The notes: generated by a model from the sequence alone, not told the origin. Positions 17,252 to 26,515 are shown, numbered from the stretch's first letter. The stretch: 64,000 nt of DNA from Brevibacillus fulvus (GCF_016908525.1 NZ_JAFBEB010000004.1:124001-188000); one strand, 5' to 3'. Translations and numbers: made by a program.

Positions 17252-19630
17252 CTACGGGGCGGGAACTGGTTCCACCCACTGATTCATATATTGAACAAGC
17301 GATTCATACGAAGATAAAAGCAACTCTTCCGCTAGCTCCGCTTCTTCTTGCCATTCCTGATAAAATTGCGAACGATCCAGTGCCTGTTTCGCTGGTTCCG
17401 GATGCAATCGAACCCGCTCCGCTTCTTCCTGGATAAACTGCAGTTCCAAAAAAACAGCCAACATTTTGTCCAGTACCGCCCGCTTCAATTGAAGCTTGCG
17501 AGCCAACGCGTCCAATTGCCCCTTTTCAATCATCGGGAATTGACGAAACATTTGATACAGCAGTTTAAACTGATCCCGGGTCGGGAATTGCACCAAATCA
17601 AAGCTGGCGTCCGGATCGCCAAATAAACAGTAAATCCGTTCGGCATGGCGCATCTGACACAAAATATGCCGCAAGACGCTCTTCCGCGAAGGCAAATCAT
17701 ACAAAATCAGTGTACGATATGCGTTTCCATCTGCCAAGCGGTACGACTCCGCCCCCGCGTACTCCAGACGAATCTCTTTGTTCGCTTGCTGCTGAAACTC
17801 TGACAGCCAGGCGGAAATTTCCTGAAAACTTTGCTGGCGGAACGTAACGGTCAACACGCCCTGGTCCTGATTGATCACTTGCAGCCATTTGGCCCGTTTC
17901 TCCCGGCTTCCCCGCCAATCGAAAATTTGCTGATGCGGCACCGCCATATCGCGAATGGTCAGTTGCGCCTTTCGATTGCCATTCCATTCGTTGATCGACA
18001 ACTCTCCCAGCACCTGCAGCTTCGCCTTCGGAGTAATCTGTGCAGCCAGATGAGCCAGTTGAAAGCCGATCGCGTCAATGGCTTTGCCGTCTTTCACCAG
18101 ACTGCATTTCAAATGAGAGTCCTCTCTGCCGATCAGGCGCATCGCCGTGCTTTCCACCTGCTCCAGCAAGATGAGCGGAGTGGGATTGCCCATCCCAAAT
18201 GGCGCCAATGCTTCCATCTGTTCAATCAATGCCAAATCGACTTGCTCGATAGCGACCGCCACATCGACGCGAGTCAACGGCATAAAATCTTCTTCTGTTA
18301 ACCAGTCTTGGGCAAGTTGATTCAGTTTTACTCGCAAAGGAGCAAGATTTTCTACCGGCAGCGTCATTCCTGCCGCCATGGTATGGCCGCCGTAATGCGG
18401 CAGCAGCTCCTTGCAAGCGGTCAGCGCTTCGTACATGTCGAAACCGGCAATACTTCGCGCCGAGCCTTTGGCCGTGCCTTTCTCCGGATCGATTCCCAAC
18501 ACGATCGTCGGCCGGTAAAATTTTTCGACCAGACGCGAGGCAACAATGCCGACCACACCAACGTTCCAGCCTTCTTTGGCGACGACCAGCACCTGATTCT
18601 CTTCCGGGGGAAACTCAGCCAGAACCATCGCCACTGCTTCTTCGGTCATTGTATGCACCAATTCTTGCCGCTCCCGGTTCAATTCATCCAAGGCGGCGGC
18701 CAGCTCGTCAGCCTCAGCCGCATCTGTTGTCGTCATCAGTTTGATCGCCGTTTCCGCTGTTTCCAGGCGTCCGCCAGCATTAATCCGCGGCCCGAGAGCG
18801 AAACCGACATGTCCGCTGGAAAGTTCCGTTTCCGCCAGTCCGCAGACCCGTACCAACGCTTGCAACCCAACGTGATGCGTTTGATTGAGCCGTCGCAATC
18901 CCAAACTGGCCAAGATCCGGTTTTCATCGACAAGCGGTACCAAATCGGCAATCGTGCCGATCGCAGCAAAATCGATCAGATGCATCGGCGGCTCCCCCAA
19001 CAAAGCGTGGGCAAGTTTGAAAGCGACCCCGACACCGGCAAGCATCTCAAACGGATAAGGACAGTTCGGCTTTTTCGGATTGATAACCGCATAAGCCTCG
19101 GGGATTTGCGCCGGCGGTTCGTGGTGATCGGTAATAATCAGATCGAGGCCAAGCTCCTGGGCATAGCGCGCCTGTTCGACCGCGCTGATACCGGTATCCA
19201 CCGTCACGACCAAGCCAAAGCCTCTCTCGCGGATTTGTTTCAACGCTTCATTATGTAAACCATAGCCCTCGGTAAATCTGTTCGGGATATAATAGTCAAA
19301 TTGGGCTCCCAATTCACGAAACAGATGAACGACCAAGGCGGTTGAACTCACTCCGTCCGCGTCATAATCTCCATAGACACAGATCGGTTCCCCTTGTTCA
19401 ATCGCCCGCCGTATCCGCTCGACGCTTTTTGCCATGCCATCCAACAAAAAAGGATCGTGGAACTGCTGCGGGCTGATTTGCAGAAAATTTCTGGCTTGCT
19501 CAGCGGTTTGAATGCCGCGGATCACCAACAATTTTGCGATGAACGGAGGCAGGTCGCCTGATCGAGCCAGCTCTTCCGCTACTTTCTCATCGTAGGCAGC
19601 CAATTGCCACCGAGTTTTCGCTTTTAGCAT
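17252..19630 (-). CDS. recJ: Single-stranded-DNA-specific exonuclease RecJ
   Basis: 5'-3' ssDNA exonuclease of the DHH superfamily used in recombination and mismatch repair. Counting from ATG 19630 (792 residues), the DHH domain has VYGDYDADGVSST at 86-97 and IITDHHEP with DHH at 168-170. The DHHA1 domain has KGSARSIAGFDMYEAL and HYGGHTMAAGMTL. An OB-fold and a C-terminal region of about 200 residues, as in Bacillus RecJ, follow. GGGGGAGAGG lies before this ATG; the 18 open codons upstream contain the promoter and are not coding. It is first in a unit with apt. Confidence 0.96.
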   Translation of the reverse strand: MLKAKTRWQLAAYDEKVAEELARSGDLPPFIAKLLVIRGIQTAEQARNFLQISPQQFHDPFLLDGMAKSVERIRRAIEQGEPICVYGDYDADGVSSTALVVHLFRELGAQFDYYIPNRFTEGYGLHNEALKQIRERGFGLVVTVDTGISAVEQARYAQELGLDLIITDHHEPPAQIPEAYAVINPKKPNCPYPFEMLAGVGVAFKLAHALLGEPPMHLIDFAAIGTIADLVPLVDENRILASLGLRRLNQTHHVGLQALVRVCGLAETELSSGHVGFALGPRINAGGRLETAETAIKLMTTTDAAEADELAAALDELNRERQELVHTMTEEAVAMVLAEFPPEENQVLVVAKEGWNVGVVGIVASRLVEKFYRPTIVLGIDPEKGTAKGSARSIAGFDMYEALTACKELLPHYGGHTMAAGMTLPVENLAPLRVKLNQLAQDWLTEEDFMPLTRVDVAVAIEQVDLALIEQMEALAPFGMGNPTPLILLEQVESTAMRLIGREDSHLKCSLVKDGKAIDAIGFQLAHLAAQITPKAKLQVLGELSINEWNGNRKAQLTIRDMAVPHQQIFDWRGSREKRAKWLQVINQDQGVLTVTFRQQSFQEISAWLSEFQQQANKEIRLEYAGAESYRLADGNAYRTLILYDLPSRKSVLRHILCQMRHAERIYCLFGDPDASFDLVQFPTRDQFKLLYQMFRQFPMIEKGQLDALARKLQLKRAVLDKMLAVFLELQFIQEEAERVRLHPEPAKQALDRSQFYQEWQEEAELAEELLLSSYESLVQYMNQWVEPVPAP

Positions 19631-19655
19631 AGGCCCTCTCCCCCAATCCTCATTC

Positions 19656-19684
19656 ATTATAGTAGAAAAGCTCCCGAGCGCCAA
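19656..19684 (-). promoter_or_regulatory. Sigma-A promoter of recJ-apt
   Basis: TTGGCG (19684-19679), a 17-bp spacer and consensus TATAAT (19661-19656) on the minus strand, 26 bp before the recJ ATG. Confidence 0.75.
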
Positions 19685-19725
19685 GCATCAACTGACGAAC
19701 AGGCTCAGACTCGCTTGTTCGAAAA

Positions 19726-19760
19726 AAAGGACTATCGAGCACAACGCCCGATAGTCTTTC
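19726..19760 (-). terminator. Terminator after secF
   Basis: GACTATCG ... CGATAGTC with a loop of about 11 bases, followed by a long T run on the minus strand. The same stem sequence recurs in the terminator at 31463-31498. Confidence 0.8.
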
Positions 19761-19795
19761 GGTTCCTGGTTGCAGACGCTTTGCGAGCGACCGCG

Positions 19796-20731
19796 TTACC
19801 CTTGGTTTGGCGCAGTGGCCAGTTTTTCTTTTTTCATTTGCCGTTCTTTTAAAGCAACCCATACTTGCGCGGCGATAAAAATGGAGGAATACGTACCGCT
19901 GACCAACCCGAAAATCAACGCCAACGAGAAGTTGCGGATTCCTTCCCCGCCAAGAATGGCAATGGACAAAGCACAGAAGAACACAACCGCGACGGTGAAG
20001 ATCGAGCGGCGCATCGTTTGCCACAAGCTGACATTGACCATATGCTCCAGATCTTCAATCGTTTTGATTTTGGTCGAACGCAAGTTTTCGCGAATCCGGT
20101 CAAAAATAACGATCGTATCGTTGATCGAGTAACCGACAATCGTCAAGATCGCCGCGATAAACGTCAAGTCAACTTCCAGCCGGAATATGGAGAACAAAGC
20201 GATCGGAATAAACGCGTCGTGCAGCAAGGCGATCACGCAGGCTACCCCAAACAAGAATTGGAAGCGAATCGCGATATAAATCGTAATCCCGATCGCAGCA
20301 ATCAAAATGGCGATCCCTGCTTTTCCAGCCAATTCGCGAGCAATCATCGGATCTACTGTTGATTCCTGTTTCGTTACCTGATCGCCATATTTGGTTTTCA
20401 ACGCTTGCTCAATCGCCGTCAGTTTGGCAGGCTCTACGGTATTGTCAAAGCGCGTATATACCTGGTTCGTTCCGTATTTCGTCAGTGCGGTATGCTGCAC
20501 ATTGGGCAGATTTTGTTCAATCACCTGTTCAACATCCGCTGTATTGAACTCTTTGCCGATCAACAAGTCGAGCCGGGTCCCCGCTTTGAAATCAACGCCG
20601 AGGTTCAGCCCGAAGATCAGCATGCAGACCAACCCGATGACGAGAATGGTTGCCGACAGGAGAAAGAATTTTTTCCGGTTTTTTACGATATCGAACTTGA
20701 TAACTTTTTCATGTTGTTGATTAGAGCTCAC
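19796..20731 (-). CDS. secF: Protein translocase subunit SecF
   Basis: RND-type membrane protein that uses the proton motive force to help Sec export on the outer face. It has about 311 residues and six membrane segments: TM1 near 25-45, a periplasmic-type loop starting GVDFKAGTRLDLL, and TM2-6 including VGYSINDTIVIFDRIREN. GTG 20731 is preferred because AAAGGAG lies 10 bp upstream; GTG 20740 has almost no spacing. It overlaps the end of secD by 11 bases. SecD and SecF are separate proteins here, unlike the fused SecDF of B. subtilis. Confidence 0.95.
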   Translation of the reverse strand: MSSNQQHEKVIKFDIVKNRKKFFLLSATILVIGLVCMLIFGLNLGVDFKAGTRLDLLIGKEFNTADVEQVIEQNLPNVQHTALTKYGTNQVYTRFDNTVEPAKLTAIEQALKTKYGDQVTKQESTVDPMIARELAGKAGIAILIAAIGITIYIAIRFQFLFGVACVIALLHDAFIPIALFSIFRLEVDLTFIAAILTIVGYSINDTIVIFDRIRENLRSTKIKTIEDLEHMVNVSLWQTMRRSIFTVAVVFFCALSIAILGGEGIRNFSLALIFGLVSGTYSSIFIAAQVWVALKERQMKKEKLATAPNQG

Positions 20732-21956
20732 CGATCTCACTCTCCTTTACTCCGTACCAGAACGGCTTCTTGAACATGTTGGCTTTCAGCAGGAGCCACA
20801 GCAGGAAACGAGATCCAAACACGTTTGTGATCAAGCTGACGATAATCGTCATCGTCAAAGTGATGGCAAAACCTTGGATGGAACTTGTCCCAAAATAAAA
20901 CAGTACAAGCGCCGCAATAATCGTTGTAATATGACCGTCAATGATGGTAATAAAGGAACGGCGTTGACCGGCGCGGAATGCGGACAAGATCGTTTTTCCG
21001 GAACGAATCTCCTCCTGAATCCGCTCATAGGTAATAATGTTGGCGTCTACCGCCATCCCGACGGACAGGATGAACCCGGCAATCCCCGGCAATGTCAATG
21101 TCGCGTGCATCCAGTTGAGCACAACCATACAGAAATAAATGAATCCGGCCAGGGTGATATTGGCGATCATGCCCGGTACACGGTAAACAAACAGCATGAA
21201 CAGGAAGATCAATACTGCGCTGACATATCCGGCGTAAATCGTTTTTTGCAAAGCCATCGCCCCAAGGCTGGCGCCCACTGATGTCACCTGTTTCTCAACC
21301 AGTTTGGCCGGAAGGGCCCCCGAGTTCAAAATGCTGGCCAATTCTTTGGCCGAATCCACCGTATAGTCCCCGGTAATTTGCGCGCTGCCGCCCGTGATGA
21401 CCGATTGAATCGTCGGATTGGTCAGCATGTTTTCATCCAAATAAATCGCCATTTTCTTGTGCAGGTTGGCGCGCGTCACATCTTCCAGCTTTTTCGGATC
21501 AGAGAATTTCAACAGAACAAGCGGGCGTTTCAAATCGTCATATCCGACAGATGCTCCGTCAGGCGCCAAATCGCTGCCGCGCAAAATAATTTGCCCTTTT
21601 TCGTCACGGAAGGTAAGCACAGCCGGTTTTCCGATCAGTTGGCGCAACTGATCCTGGTCCGTATTTTGCGAAGCGATCTTGACCCGAATCCGGTTTGGCA
21701 ATTCGGTCGTGATATCCGGTTCAGCGACACCACCGATATTCACGCGTTTTTCCACCATTTGCGCTGTACTGTTCAACAGCTCGCTGGTTACTTCTCCCCC
21801 TTCGAGCGGTTGCACCTCGTAGAGAATTTCAAAACCGCCTTTTAAGTCAAGGCCGAGTGTAATGTTTTTGGCCACAGGCAGAGAAGTTGTCCCTACCAGC
21901 ACACCCAAGGCCACAATAACAAGTAAGAAGACAAAAAAACGACTCCATTTTATCAT
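20721..21956 (-). CDS. secD: Protein translocase subunit SecD
   Basis: Partner of SecF in Sec-dependent export; 411 residues from ATG 21956. TM1 (about 4-24) is followed by ITLGLDLKGGFEILYEV, the D1 signature, and an extracytoplasmic region with short P1-like domains. Five more TM segments follow, with GMAVDANIITYERIQEEI, the conserved RND Asp motif. The length matches short Gram-positive SecD. GGGAAAGGGG lies before the ATG. It is followed by secF with overlap. Confidence 0.96.
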   Translation of the reverse strand: MIKWSRFFVFLLVIVALGVLVGTTSLPVAKNITLGLDLKGGFEILYEVQPLEGGEVTSELLNSTAQMVEKRVNIGGVAEPDITTELPNRIRVKIASQNTDQDQLRQLIGKPAVLTFRDEKGQIILRGSDLAPDGASVGYDDLKRPLVLLKFSDPKKLEDVTRANLHKKMAIYLDENMLTNPTIQSVITGGSAQITGDYTVDSAKELASILNSGALPAKLVEKQVTSVGASLGAMALQKTIYAGYVSAVLIFLFMLFVYRVPGMIANITLAGFIYFCMVVLNWMHATLTLPGIAGFILSVGMAVDANIITYERIQEEIRSGKTILSAFRAGQRRSFITIIDGHITTIIAALVLFYFGTSSIQGFAITLTMTIIVSLITNVFGSRFLLWLLLKANMFKKPFWYGVKESEIGEL

Positions 21957-22017
21957 CTGGATGATACCCCTTTCCCTCAAGGGTTTTCGTCAGGCAGAAC
22001 GAAAAACCAATATGCCC

Positions 22018-22047
22018 ATTATAGACAAGGAGAAAAAACTGTGTCAA
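22018..22047 (-). promoter_or_regulatory. Sigma-A promoter of secD-secF
   Basis: Perfect consensus hexamers TTGACA (22047-22042) and TATAAT (22023-22018) on the minus strand with an 18-bp spacer, 62 bp before the secD ATG. Confidence 0.85.
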
Positions 22048-22162
22048 ATTAACTTGCAATTATTTCTATGGGAAACGATTGTAACTTCCCCTGCTGTTTC
22101 TTCTGCCCTGACTCGCCCTCTCCTGGTGACTGTTGTTGATACGATTTTGCAGCCCAAAAGTT

Positions 22163-22396
22163 TCAGTTGGAATTTTTGTACATTTTCAGCATGATCCAGT
22201 TCATGTATTTATTGATTTTTAAAGTTAGGATGTCATTGACGATTTTGTGCATAGGCGGCAGTTCTTTATAAGCAGAAGAGACACATGCCCAAATCTCCTC
22301 TGCCGAAACATTTTCATATCCAAGCAAAGCAAATTCCTCCACTTTGCTTTCGCATAGGTGCATAATTTGTGAAAACAACTCTTCGTCTTCCACCAT
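22163..22396 (-). CDS. comN: Post-transcriptional regulator of the ComN family
   Basis: A 77-residue protein beginning MVEDEELFSQIMHLCESKVEEFALLGYENVSAEEIWACV, which matches the short ComN/YrzD family. In B. subtilis ComN controls comE mRNA levels and localises to poles and septa through DivIVA; that function is only inferred here. The gene lies between secD and spoVB, as in Bacillus. The ATG at 22396 has GGAG 9 bp upstream. It diverges from spoVB. Confidence 0.85.
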   Translation of the reverse strand: MVEDEELFSQIMHLCESKVEEFALLGYENVSAEEIWACVSSAYKELPPMHKIVNDILTLKINKYMNWIMLKMYKNSN

Positions 22397-22420
22397 CGCC
22401 TGTCTCTCCTCTCAAAATTG

Positions 22421-22449
22421 TCATGGTTCCACCAGCAAGTCCATATGTT
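22421..22449 (+). promoter_or_regulatory. Candidate sigma-E promoter of spoVB
   Basis: TCATGGT (22421-22427), exactly 14 bp, then CATATGTT (22442-22449), which fits the sigma-E pattern in part. spoVB is known to be sigma-E dependent in B. subtilis. Confidence 0.4.
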
Positions 22450-22501
22450 TAACTATAAAGTTCTCCCACTCTGACTCCTTTAGGAAAGAAAGGGCTAGAC
22501 C

Positions 22502-24082
22502 ATGAGACAATCTTTTTTTTATGGTACGGTTATCCTGATTGTAGCAGGAGCGGTCACAAAGGTGCTAGGCTTTGCCAATCGGATCGTCCTCTCGCGCATC
22601 ATCGGTGCCGAAGGGATGGGGCTTTACCAAATGGTCGTCCCCATTCTCTATTTTTTAATTAGTGTGACGACTTTCGGTTTGCCGGTAGCCATTGCCAAAC
22701 AAGTGGCGGAGACGGAAGCGGCCCAGGACTCCCGCAAAACGAAGCGATATTTGCTTTTGGCCTTGTTGATTACAAGCGCGCTGAGCCTGCTGGTCAGTCT
22801 CGTCTTGTTGGCGGCCGGCAAATGGATCACCGGTTGGATCTTTTCCGATGAGCGGGCGTTTATCGCACTGTTGGCGGCGATTCCGGTCATTCCGATCGCC
22901 AGTATATCCGGGGTTTTACGCGGATACTTTCAAGGCAAGCACAATATGACTCCGACCGCCACTTCCCAACTCGTCGAACAAATCGTCCGCATTGCATTGG
23001 TCGTTGTCATGACCACATCTTTCATGGATTTCGGCGTTGAGTACGCGACAGCAGGGGCAGTGGCCAGCATCATCTTTGGCGAATGTGCGGGACTTGCCTA
23101 CATCATCTGGCAATTTCGAAAAGGTGGACGAAAAACAGCGGAAAGCTTGTTTCAACAGCCGTTCCTTGCTTCCCTGAAGCAAAATCGGGAAAGTTTGCAC
23201 AAACTTTTGTCCGTTTCGCTCCCAGTAACAATGAGCCGCTTCATCGGCTCCATTCCCTATGTGCTGGAGCCGATGATTGTGCCGCTGGCTTTGTCGCTTG
23301 CAGGCTATAAAACAATTGAAGCTACCTCAGCCTACGGCCAATTTGCCGGCATGGCGGTTCCGCTTCTGATGTTTCCCACCTTTCTGACCTATTCCTTGTC
23401 TGTATCGCTGGTTCCGGCGGTGGCAGAGGCCGCTTATCAAAAAAATAGCTCGCTGGTGCATCGCCGGGTTTATCAATCGATGCGAATCGTACTCGTGATC
23501 GGCGCCCCCTGGACAGTGCTGTTGTATGTATTGGCGGAACCGCTTTGCGCCCTGCTGTACAATCAACCCGAAGTCGGGCAATTGCTGAAAGAACTCGCTC
23601 CGTTCTCCGTTTTTCTGTTCTTTCAGGCACCGCTTGCGTCCGCCTTGCAAGGCCTTGATCAGGCCAATATCGTGATGCGAAACACGCTGTTTGGCTCGAT
23701 CGCCAAAATTGTGGCCATGTTTTTGCTCACGTCCCAATCCAGCTTTGGCATTCACGGCGCCGTGATTTCGCTCAATCTGAGCATAACCTTGATCACCCTG
23801 CTTCATTTTGCCAGTCTGGTCAAAGGAATCGGGTTTGCCATCGAGATCAAGGAGTTTCTCAAAATCGGCTTCGCCATGCTGGCGATGGGCTATGCTTGCT
23901 TCTATATGACCACACATTGGTTACTTGACCTGCCGATTCATCGGATGATACTGACTGCCGCCGGCTCCAGCCTGTTGCTTTATTTGCTGCTGCTGGTCGC
24001 CTTGCGCATTCTCGGCAAGCAGGATGTGCAGCGAATTCCGTGGATCGGCGAGCAGCTCTCCTTGTTCTTTCCCCGCCGTTGA
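22502..24082 (+). CDS. spoVB: Stage V sporulation protein B, putative lipid II flippase of the spore cortex
   Basis: MOP/MVF-family multispanning membrane protein (526 residues, about 14 predicted segments) needed for spore cortex peptidoglycan synthesis; a role as lipid-linked precursor flippase is inferred in the field. The N-terminus FFYGTVILIVAGAVTKVLGFANRIVLSRIIGAEGMGLYQM is typical. GMAVPLLMFPTFLTYSLSVSLVPAVAEA and GLDQANIVMRNTLFGSIAKI are further family stretches. AGGAAAGAAAGGG lies before the ATG, and a sigma-E-like promoter further upstream. It is convergent with the DUF421 gene, whose stop is 5 bp away. Confidence 0.95.
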   Translation: MRQSFFYGTVILIVAGAVTKVLGFANRIVLSRIIGAEGMGLYQMVVPILYFLISVTTFGLPVAIAKQVAETEAAQDSRKTKRYLLLALLITSALSLLVSLVLLAAGKWITGWIFSDERAFIALLAAIPVIPIASISGVLRGYFQGKHNMTPTATSQLVEQIVRIALVVVMTTSFMDFGVEYATAGAVASIIFGECAGLAYIIWQFRKGGRKTAESLFQQPFLASLKQNRESLHKLLSVSLPVTMSRFIGSIPYVLEPMIVPLALSLAGYKTIEATSAYGQFAGMAVPLLMFPTFLTYSLSVSLVPAVAEAAYQKNSSLVHRRVYQSMRIVLVIGAPWTVLLYVLAEPLCALLYNQPEVGQLLKELAPFSVFLFFQAPLASALQGLDQANIVMRNTLFGSIAKIVAMFLLTSQSSFGIHGAVISLNLSITLITLLHFASLVKGIGFAIEIKEFLKIGFAMLAMGYACFYMTTHWLLDLPIHRMILTAAGSSLLLYLLLLVALRILGKQDVQRIPWIGEQLSLFFPRR

Positions 24083-24087
24083 GCGAA

Positions 24088-24798
24088 TCACGGACGGGGT
24101 TTATCTTTGATATCGATATGGATGTTCCCCTGGTCGTCGATACAGCAAAAAGAAATGTCCTGGACTTTTTTGATTCCACGATGCCGAATCTTTTGTTTTA
24201 ACCAAAACTTGTTCTGGCCGATTCTCTGCAATCCTTCCTCGAGAATTTGGCCATCCATGATCAATGGAGTCGGCAAGCCGTTGAATTTGACTGATGACGA
24301 CCGTTTTGGAGGCGGAAAATGAAAATCGCCGCGTGTAACCGAATCTTTATCCGGTTTGGGAAATACGCTCATCTGTCCGGTCGGCTCCAGCAAAGCAAAT
24401 TCCACATCGGCGACGTTTTTAATATTTTTTTGGCGCAAATGCACCAGCAAATCATCCATATTCATGCGGTTTCGCCGCATCACATCTTCACGAATCTCGC
24501 CGTTTTCAATAATCAGCTCCGGTGTGCCGTCAACGATATCGCGAAACCTTTTGCTTCTCAGCGAAATAAACGCCATAATGATTTCCAACACGGCAATCAG
24601 CATCATCGGCAGGAAAAAGTTAAGCATGGGCTCCTTAACATTTTCGATAGTCATAACCGCCATTTCCGCGAGCATGATGGAGATTACGACGTCAAAAACG
24701 GACAGCTTCCCTAATTCGCGTTTGCCCATTAAACGCAACAACATCAAAATGAAGAAATAGGTTAACAGGGTACGCAGCAGAATTGTGGCCAGCTCCAT
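24088..24798 (-). CDS. DUF421/YetF-type membrane protein (YrbG-like)
   Basis: A 236-residue protein with three N-terminal membrane segments (about 5-25, 36-52, 58-77) and a soluble C-terminal DUF421 domain with IDGTP-like IVDGTPELIIENGEI and MNMDDLLVHLRQKNIKNVADVEFALLEPTGQMSVF. B. subtilis YrbG sits in the same place beside spoVB. Related YetF-type proteins have been linked to spore germination and membrane roles, but the molecular function is unknown. GGAGGAC lies just before the start region. Confidence 0.88.
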   Translation of the reverse strand: MELATILLRTLLTYFFILMLLRLMGKRELGKLSVFDVVISIMLAEMAVMTIENVKEPMLNFFLPMMLIAVLEIIMAFISLRSKRFRDIVDGTPELIIENGEIREDVMRRNRMNMDDLLVHLRQKNIKNVADVEFALLEPTGQMSVFPKPDKDSVTRGDFHFPPPKRSSSVKFNGLPTPLIMDGQILEEGLQRIGQNKFWLKQKIRHRGIKKVQDISFCCIDDQGNIHIDIKDKPRP

Positions 24799-24891
24799 TT
24801 TTTTGTCGTCCTCCTTACGTGGTGTTGCTTTTAGTCTCCACGCAAACAGACGCCCCTATGCTCGCCAGTTTTCACCTTGTCGCTACATGTT

Positions 24892-25884
24892 TTATAGCCA
24901 TTTTCGTTTGCGGAAAATATAAAACATCGAGGCCATCATAATGACCATAATGAGAATGGCAATCAGCAGCATGTACGGTTCTGCCGCCGTTCCCAACCAG
25001 CCGAACGTATTCATCCCGAATATCCCGGTGACAAAAGTCAACGGCAGAATAATCGTCGAAATGATCGTCAAGATACGCATGTTCTCCGTTGTTTTCGCGC
25101 TGATAATCGTATAATAAGTATCGAGCGCACCGTTCACCAGGTCGCGAAATGTCTCGGTCGAATCGGAGATCCGTTCCAGATGGTCGGTCAGGTCCGTGTA
25201 AAAAGGTACATTTTCTTCAGATATGTCAAAGGAATAGCGGCCGTTCACATTGGCGAAAATGCGCTTTTGCGGCAGAATGACCCGCCTGATCAGAATAATG
25301 GTCCGTTTCAGCGCCAAAAATTCCTCCGTAATCTCTTCCATTTGATGCTCGTACATCTCATCTTCCAGTTCATCGATCCGCACGCTGATCCGGTCCATAA
25401 TCGGAAAATACTCGTCGGTAATGCCGTCAACAATCGCGTACAGCAAATAATCCGGTCCCCGATTTAAATAGGTGATATTGCGATGACATTGCGCGGCAAT
25501 GCGGCCGATCGTATTCATCGGCGATTTGTGAATGGTCACAATGTAGTTCGGTCCCAAAAAAACGTTTAATTCCAGCGTCGTAATCTCATTGTCACTCTCT
25601 TCATTATAACGCAGGGCATGAAAGACGAAAAAATAATAGTCCTCATAATGGTCAACTTTGGCCCGCGGACTGACATGCAGGCAGTCTTCAATGGCCAATG
25701 GGTGAAATTGAAATATATTGGCAATGTATTGCAACTCATTGTTGCCTACATCATATAGATCAATCCATAACAAATCTTCAGGTGAGCGCAACCATTCATC
25801 CTTTGTGCTTAAATCGACATCATGGTACATCTTCTGTTCCGAATGGTTATAGAAATATGTTTTAATCAATCCTTTCACCCCCAT
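24892..25884 (-). CDS. corA: CorA-family magnesium/metal transporter
   Basis: A 2-TM-GxN metal ion channel, normally a pentamer moving Mg2+ or Co2+. A large cytoplasmic domain is followed by two C-terminal membrane segments (about 270-290 and 300-320) with the hallmark GIFGMNT at the pore entrance and a basic tail FRKRKWL. The start is uncertain. ATG 25884 has GAGGG six bases upstream; TTG 25869, giving MIKTYFYNHSEQ, has GGGGGTGAAAGG; ATG 25896 has little. Ion specificity cannot be read from the sequence. Confidence 0.93.
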   Translation of the reverse strand: MGVKGLIKTYFYNHSEQKMYHDVDLSTKDEWLRSPEDLLWIDLYDVGNNELQYIANIFQFHPLAIEDCLHVSPRAKVDHYEDYYFFVFHALRYNEESDNEITTLELNVFLGPNYIVTIHKSPMNTIGRIAAQCHRNITYLNRGPDYLLYAIVDGITDEYFPIMDRISVRIDELEDEMYEHQMEEITEEFLALKRTIILIRRVILPQKRIFANVNGRYSFDISEENVPFYTDLTDHLERISDSTETFRDLVNGALDTYYTIISAKTTENMRILTIISTIILPLTFVTGIFGMNTFGWLGTAAEPYMLLIAILIMVIMMASMFYIFRKRKWL

Positions 25885-26012
25885 TTGATCCCTCATTCAT
25901 CATACGAGAATTCGCCCTAATGTTCAATGAATAAGGAAAAAATGTTGACAACGGCTAGTGTTGCAAAATGCCGACCGCTTGCGCCTTGTCGCGAATAATT
26001 TGCCCGGGAAAC

Positions 26013-26041
26013 GAATATGGCAAACAAGCCCCTCATATAGA
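26013..26041 (+). promoter_or_regulatory. Candidate sigma-E-like promoter of the TIGR04086-type gene
   Basis: GAATATG (26013-26019), 14 bp, CATATAGA (26034-26041). The first element and the spacing agree well with sigma-E sites and the second partly. Confidence 0.35.
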
Positions 26042-26076
26042 TGGTACAAACAGTTACTTGTGAGGGAGGTTATGTT

Positions 26077-26448
26077 GTGCGCAGTTCATCCACCTCAATC
26101 GTTACGGGGTTGCTTTTCACTTTTGGTCTTGTTCTGGTTGGTTCCCTGCTTACCGCTGCACTGCTCTCGCTAACCGATATTCAGGAACGTTCCTTGCCTT
26201 ATTTCACCTACGCGATCAACATCATTAGTCTCTTGATTGGCGGATATGTGACGGGGCGGCGCTGCGGCGGGAGAGGATGGTACTACGGTGGACTGACCGG
26301 TTTGGTTTACTTTTTGCTGGTTCTGTTGATCGGTTTCCTTGGATTTGATGCACCAGTGAGTCTGATCACCCTCGTCTACCTGTTCGCCGCCTTCCTGATT
26401 GCGGCAATCGGCGGCATCTTTGGCGTCAATTCCACCATTAAAAGATAG
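26077..26448 (+). CDS. TIGR04086-family small membrane protein (YrzE-like)
   Basis: A 123-residue protein with four hydrophobic segments (about 7-29, 41-58, 70-87, 94-114) and the family stretch GGYVTGRRCGGRGWYYGGLTG. B. subtilis YrzE, in the same neighbourhood of spoVB, yrbG and yajC, is the likely counterpart. The start is GTG 26077, with GGAGG 7 bp upstream; the longer frame from 26041 would put that ribosome site inside the gene. Function is unknown. A possible sigma-E promoter would place it in sporulation. Confidence 0.82.
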   Translation: MRSSSTSIVTGLLFTFGLVLVGSLLTAALLSLTDIQERSLPYFTYAINIISLLIGGYVTGRRCGGRGWYYGGLTGLVYFLLVLLIGFLGFDAPVSLITLVYLFAAFLIAAIGGIFGVNSTIKR

Positions 26449-26460
26449 TGTAGACAAAAC

Positions 26461-26515
26461 AGCTCCCCTTTAAGTAGCAAGTGTGCAAACAGCCCGCGCT
26501 GCTTAAAGGGGAGCT
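26461..26515. terminator. Large inverted repeat between convergent genes
   Basis: A perfect 14-bp inverted repeat, AGCTCCCCTTTAAG and CTTAAAGGGGAGCT, around a 27-base loop. It follows the TIGR04086-type gene by 12 bp. The T tract is poor, so termination is probable but not certain. Confidence 0.55.

Noticed and set aside
18308-19258. 316-codon plus-strand ORF opposite recJ
   Set aside because: It mirrors the DHH domain of RecJ and has no start signal or recognisable protein features.
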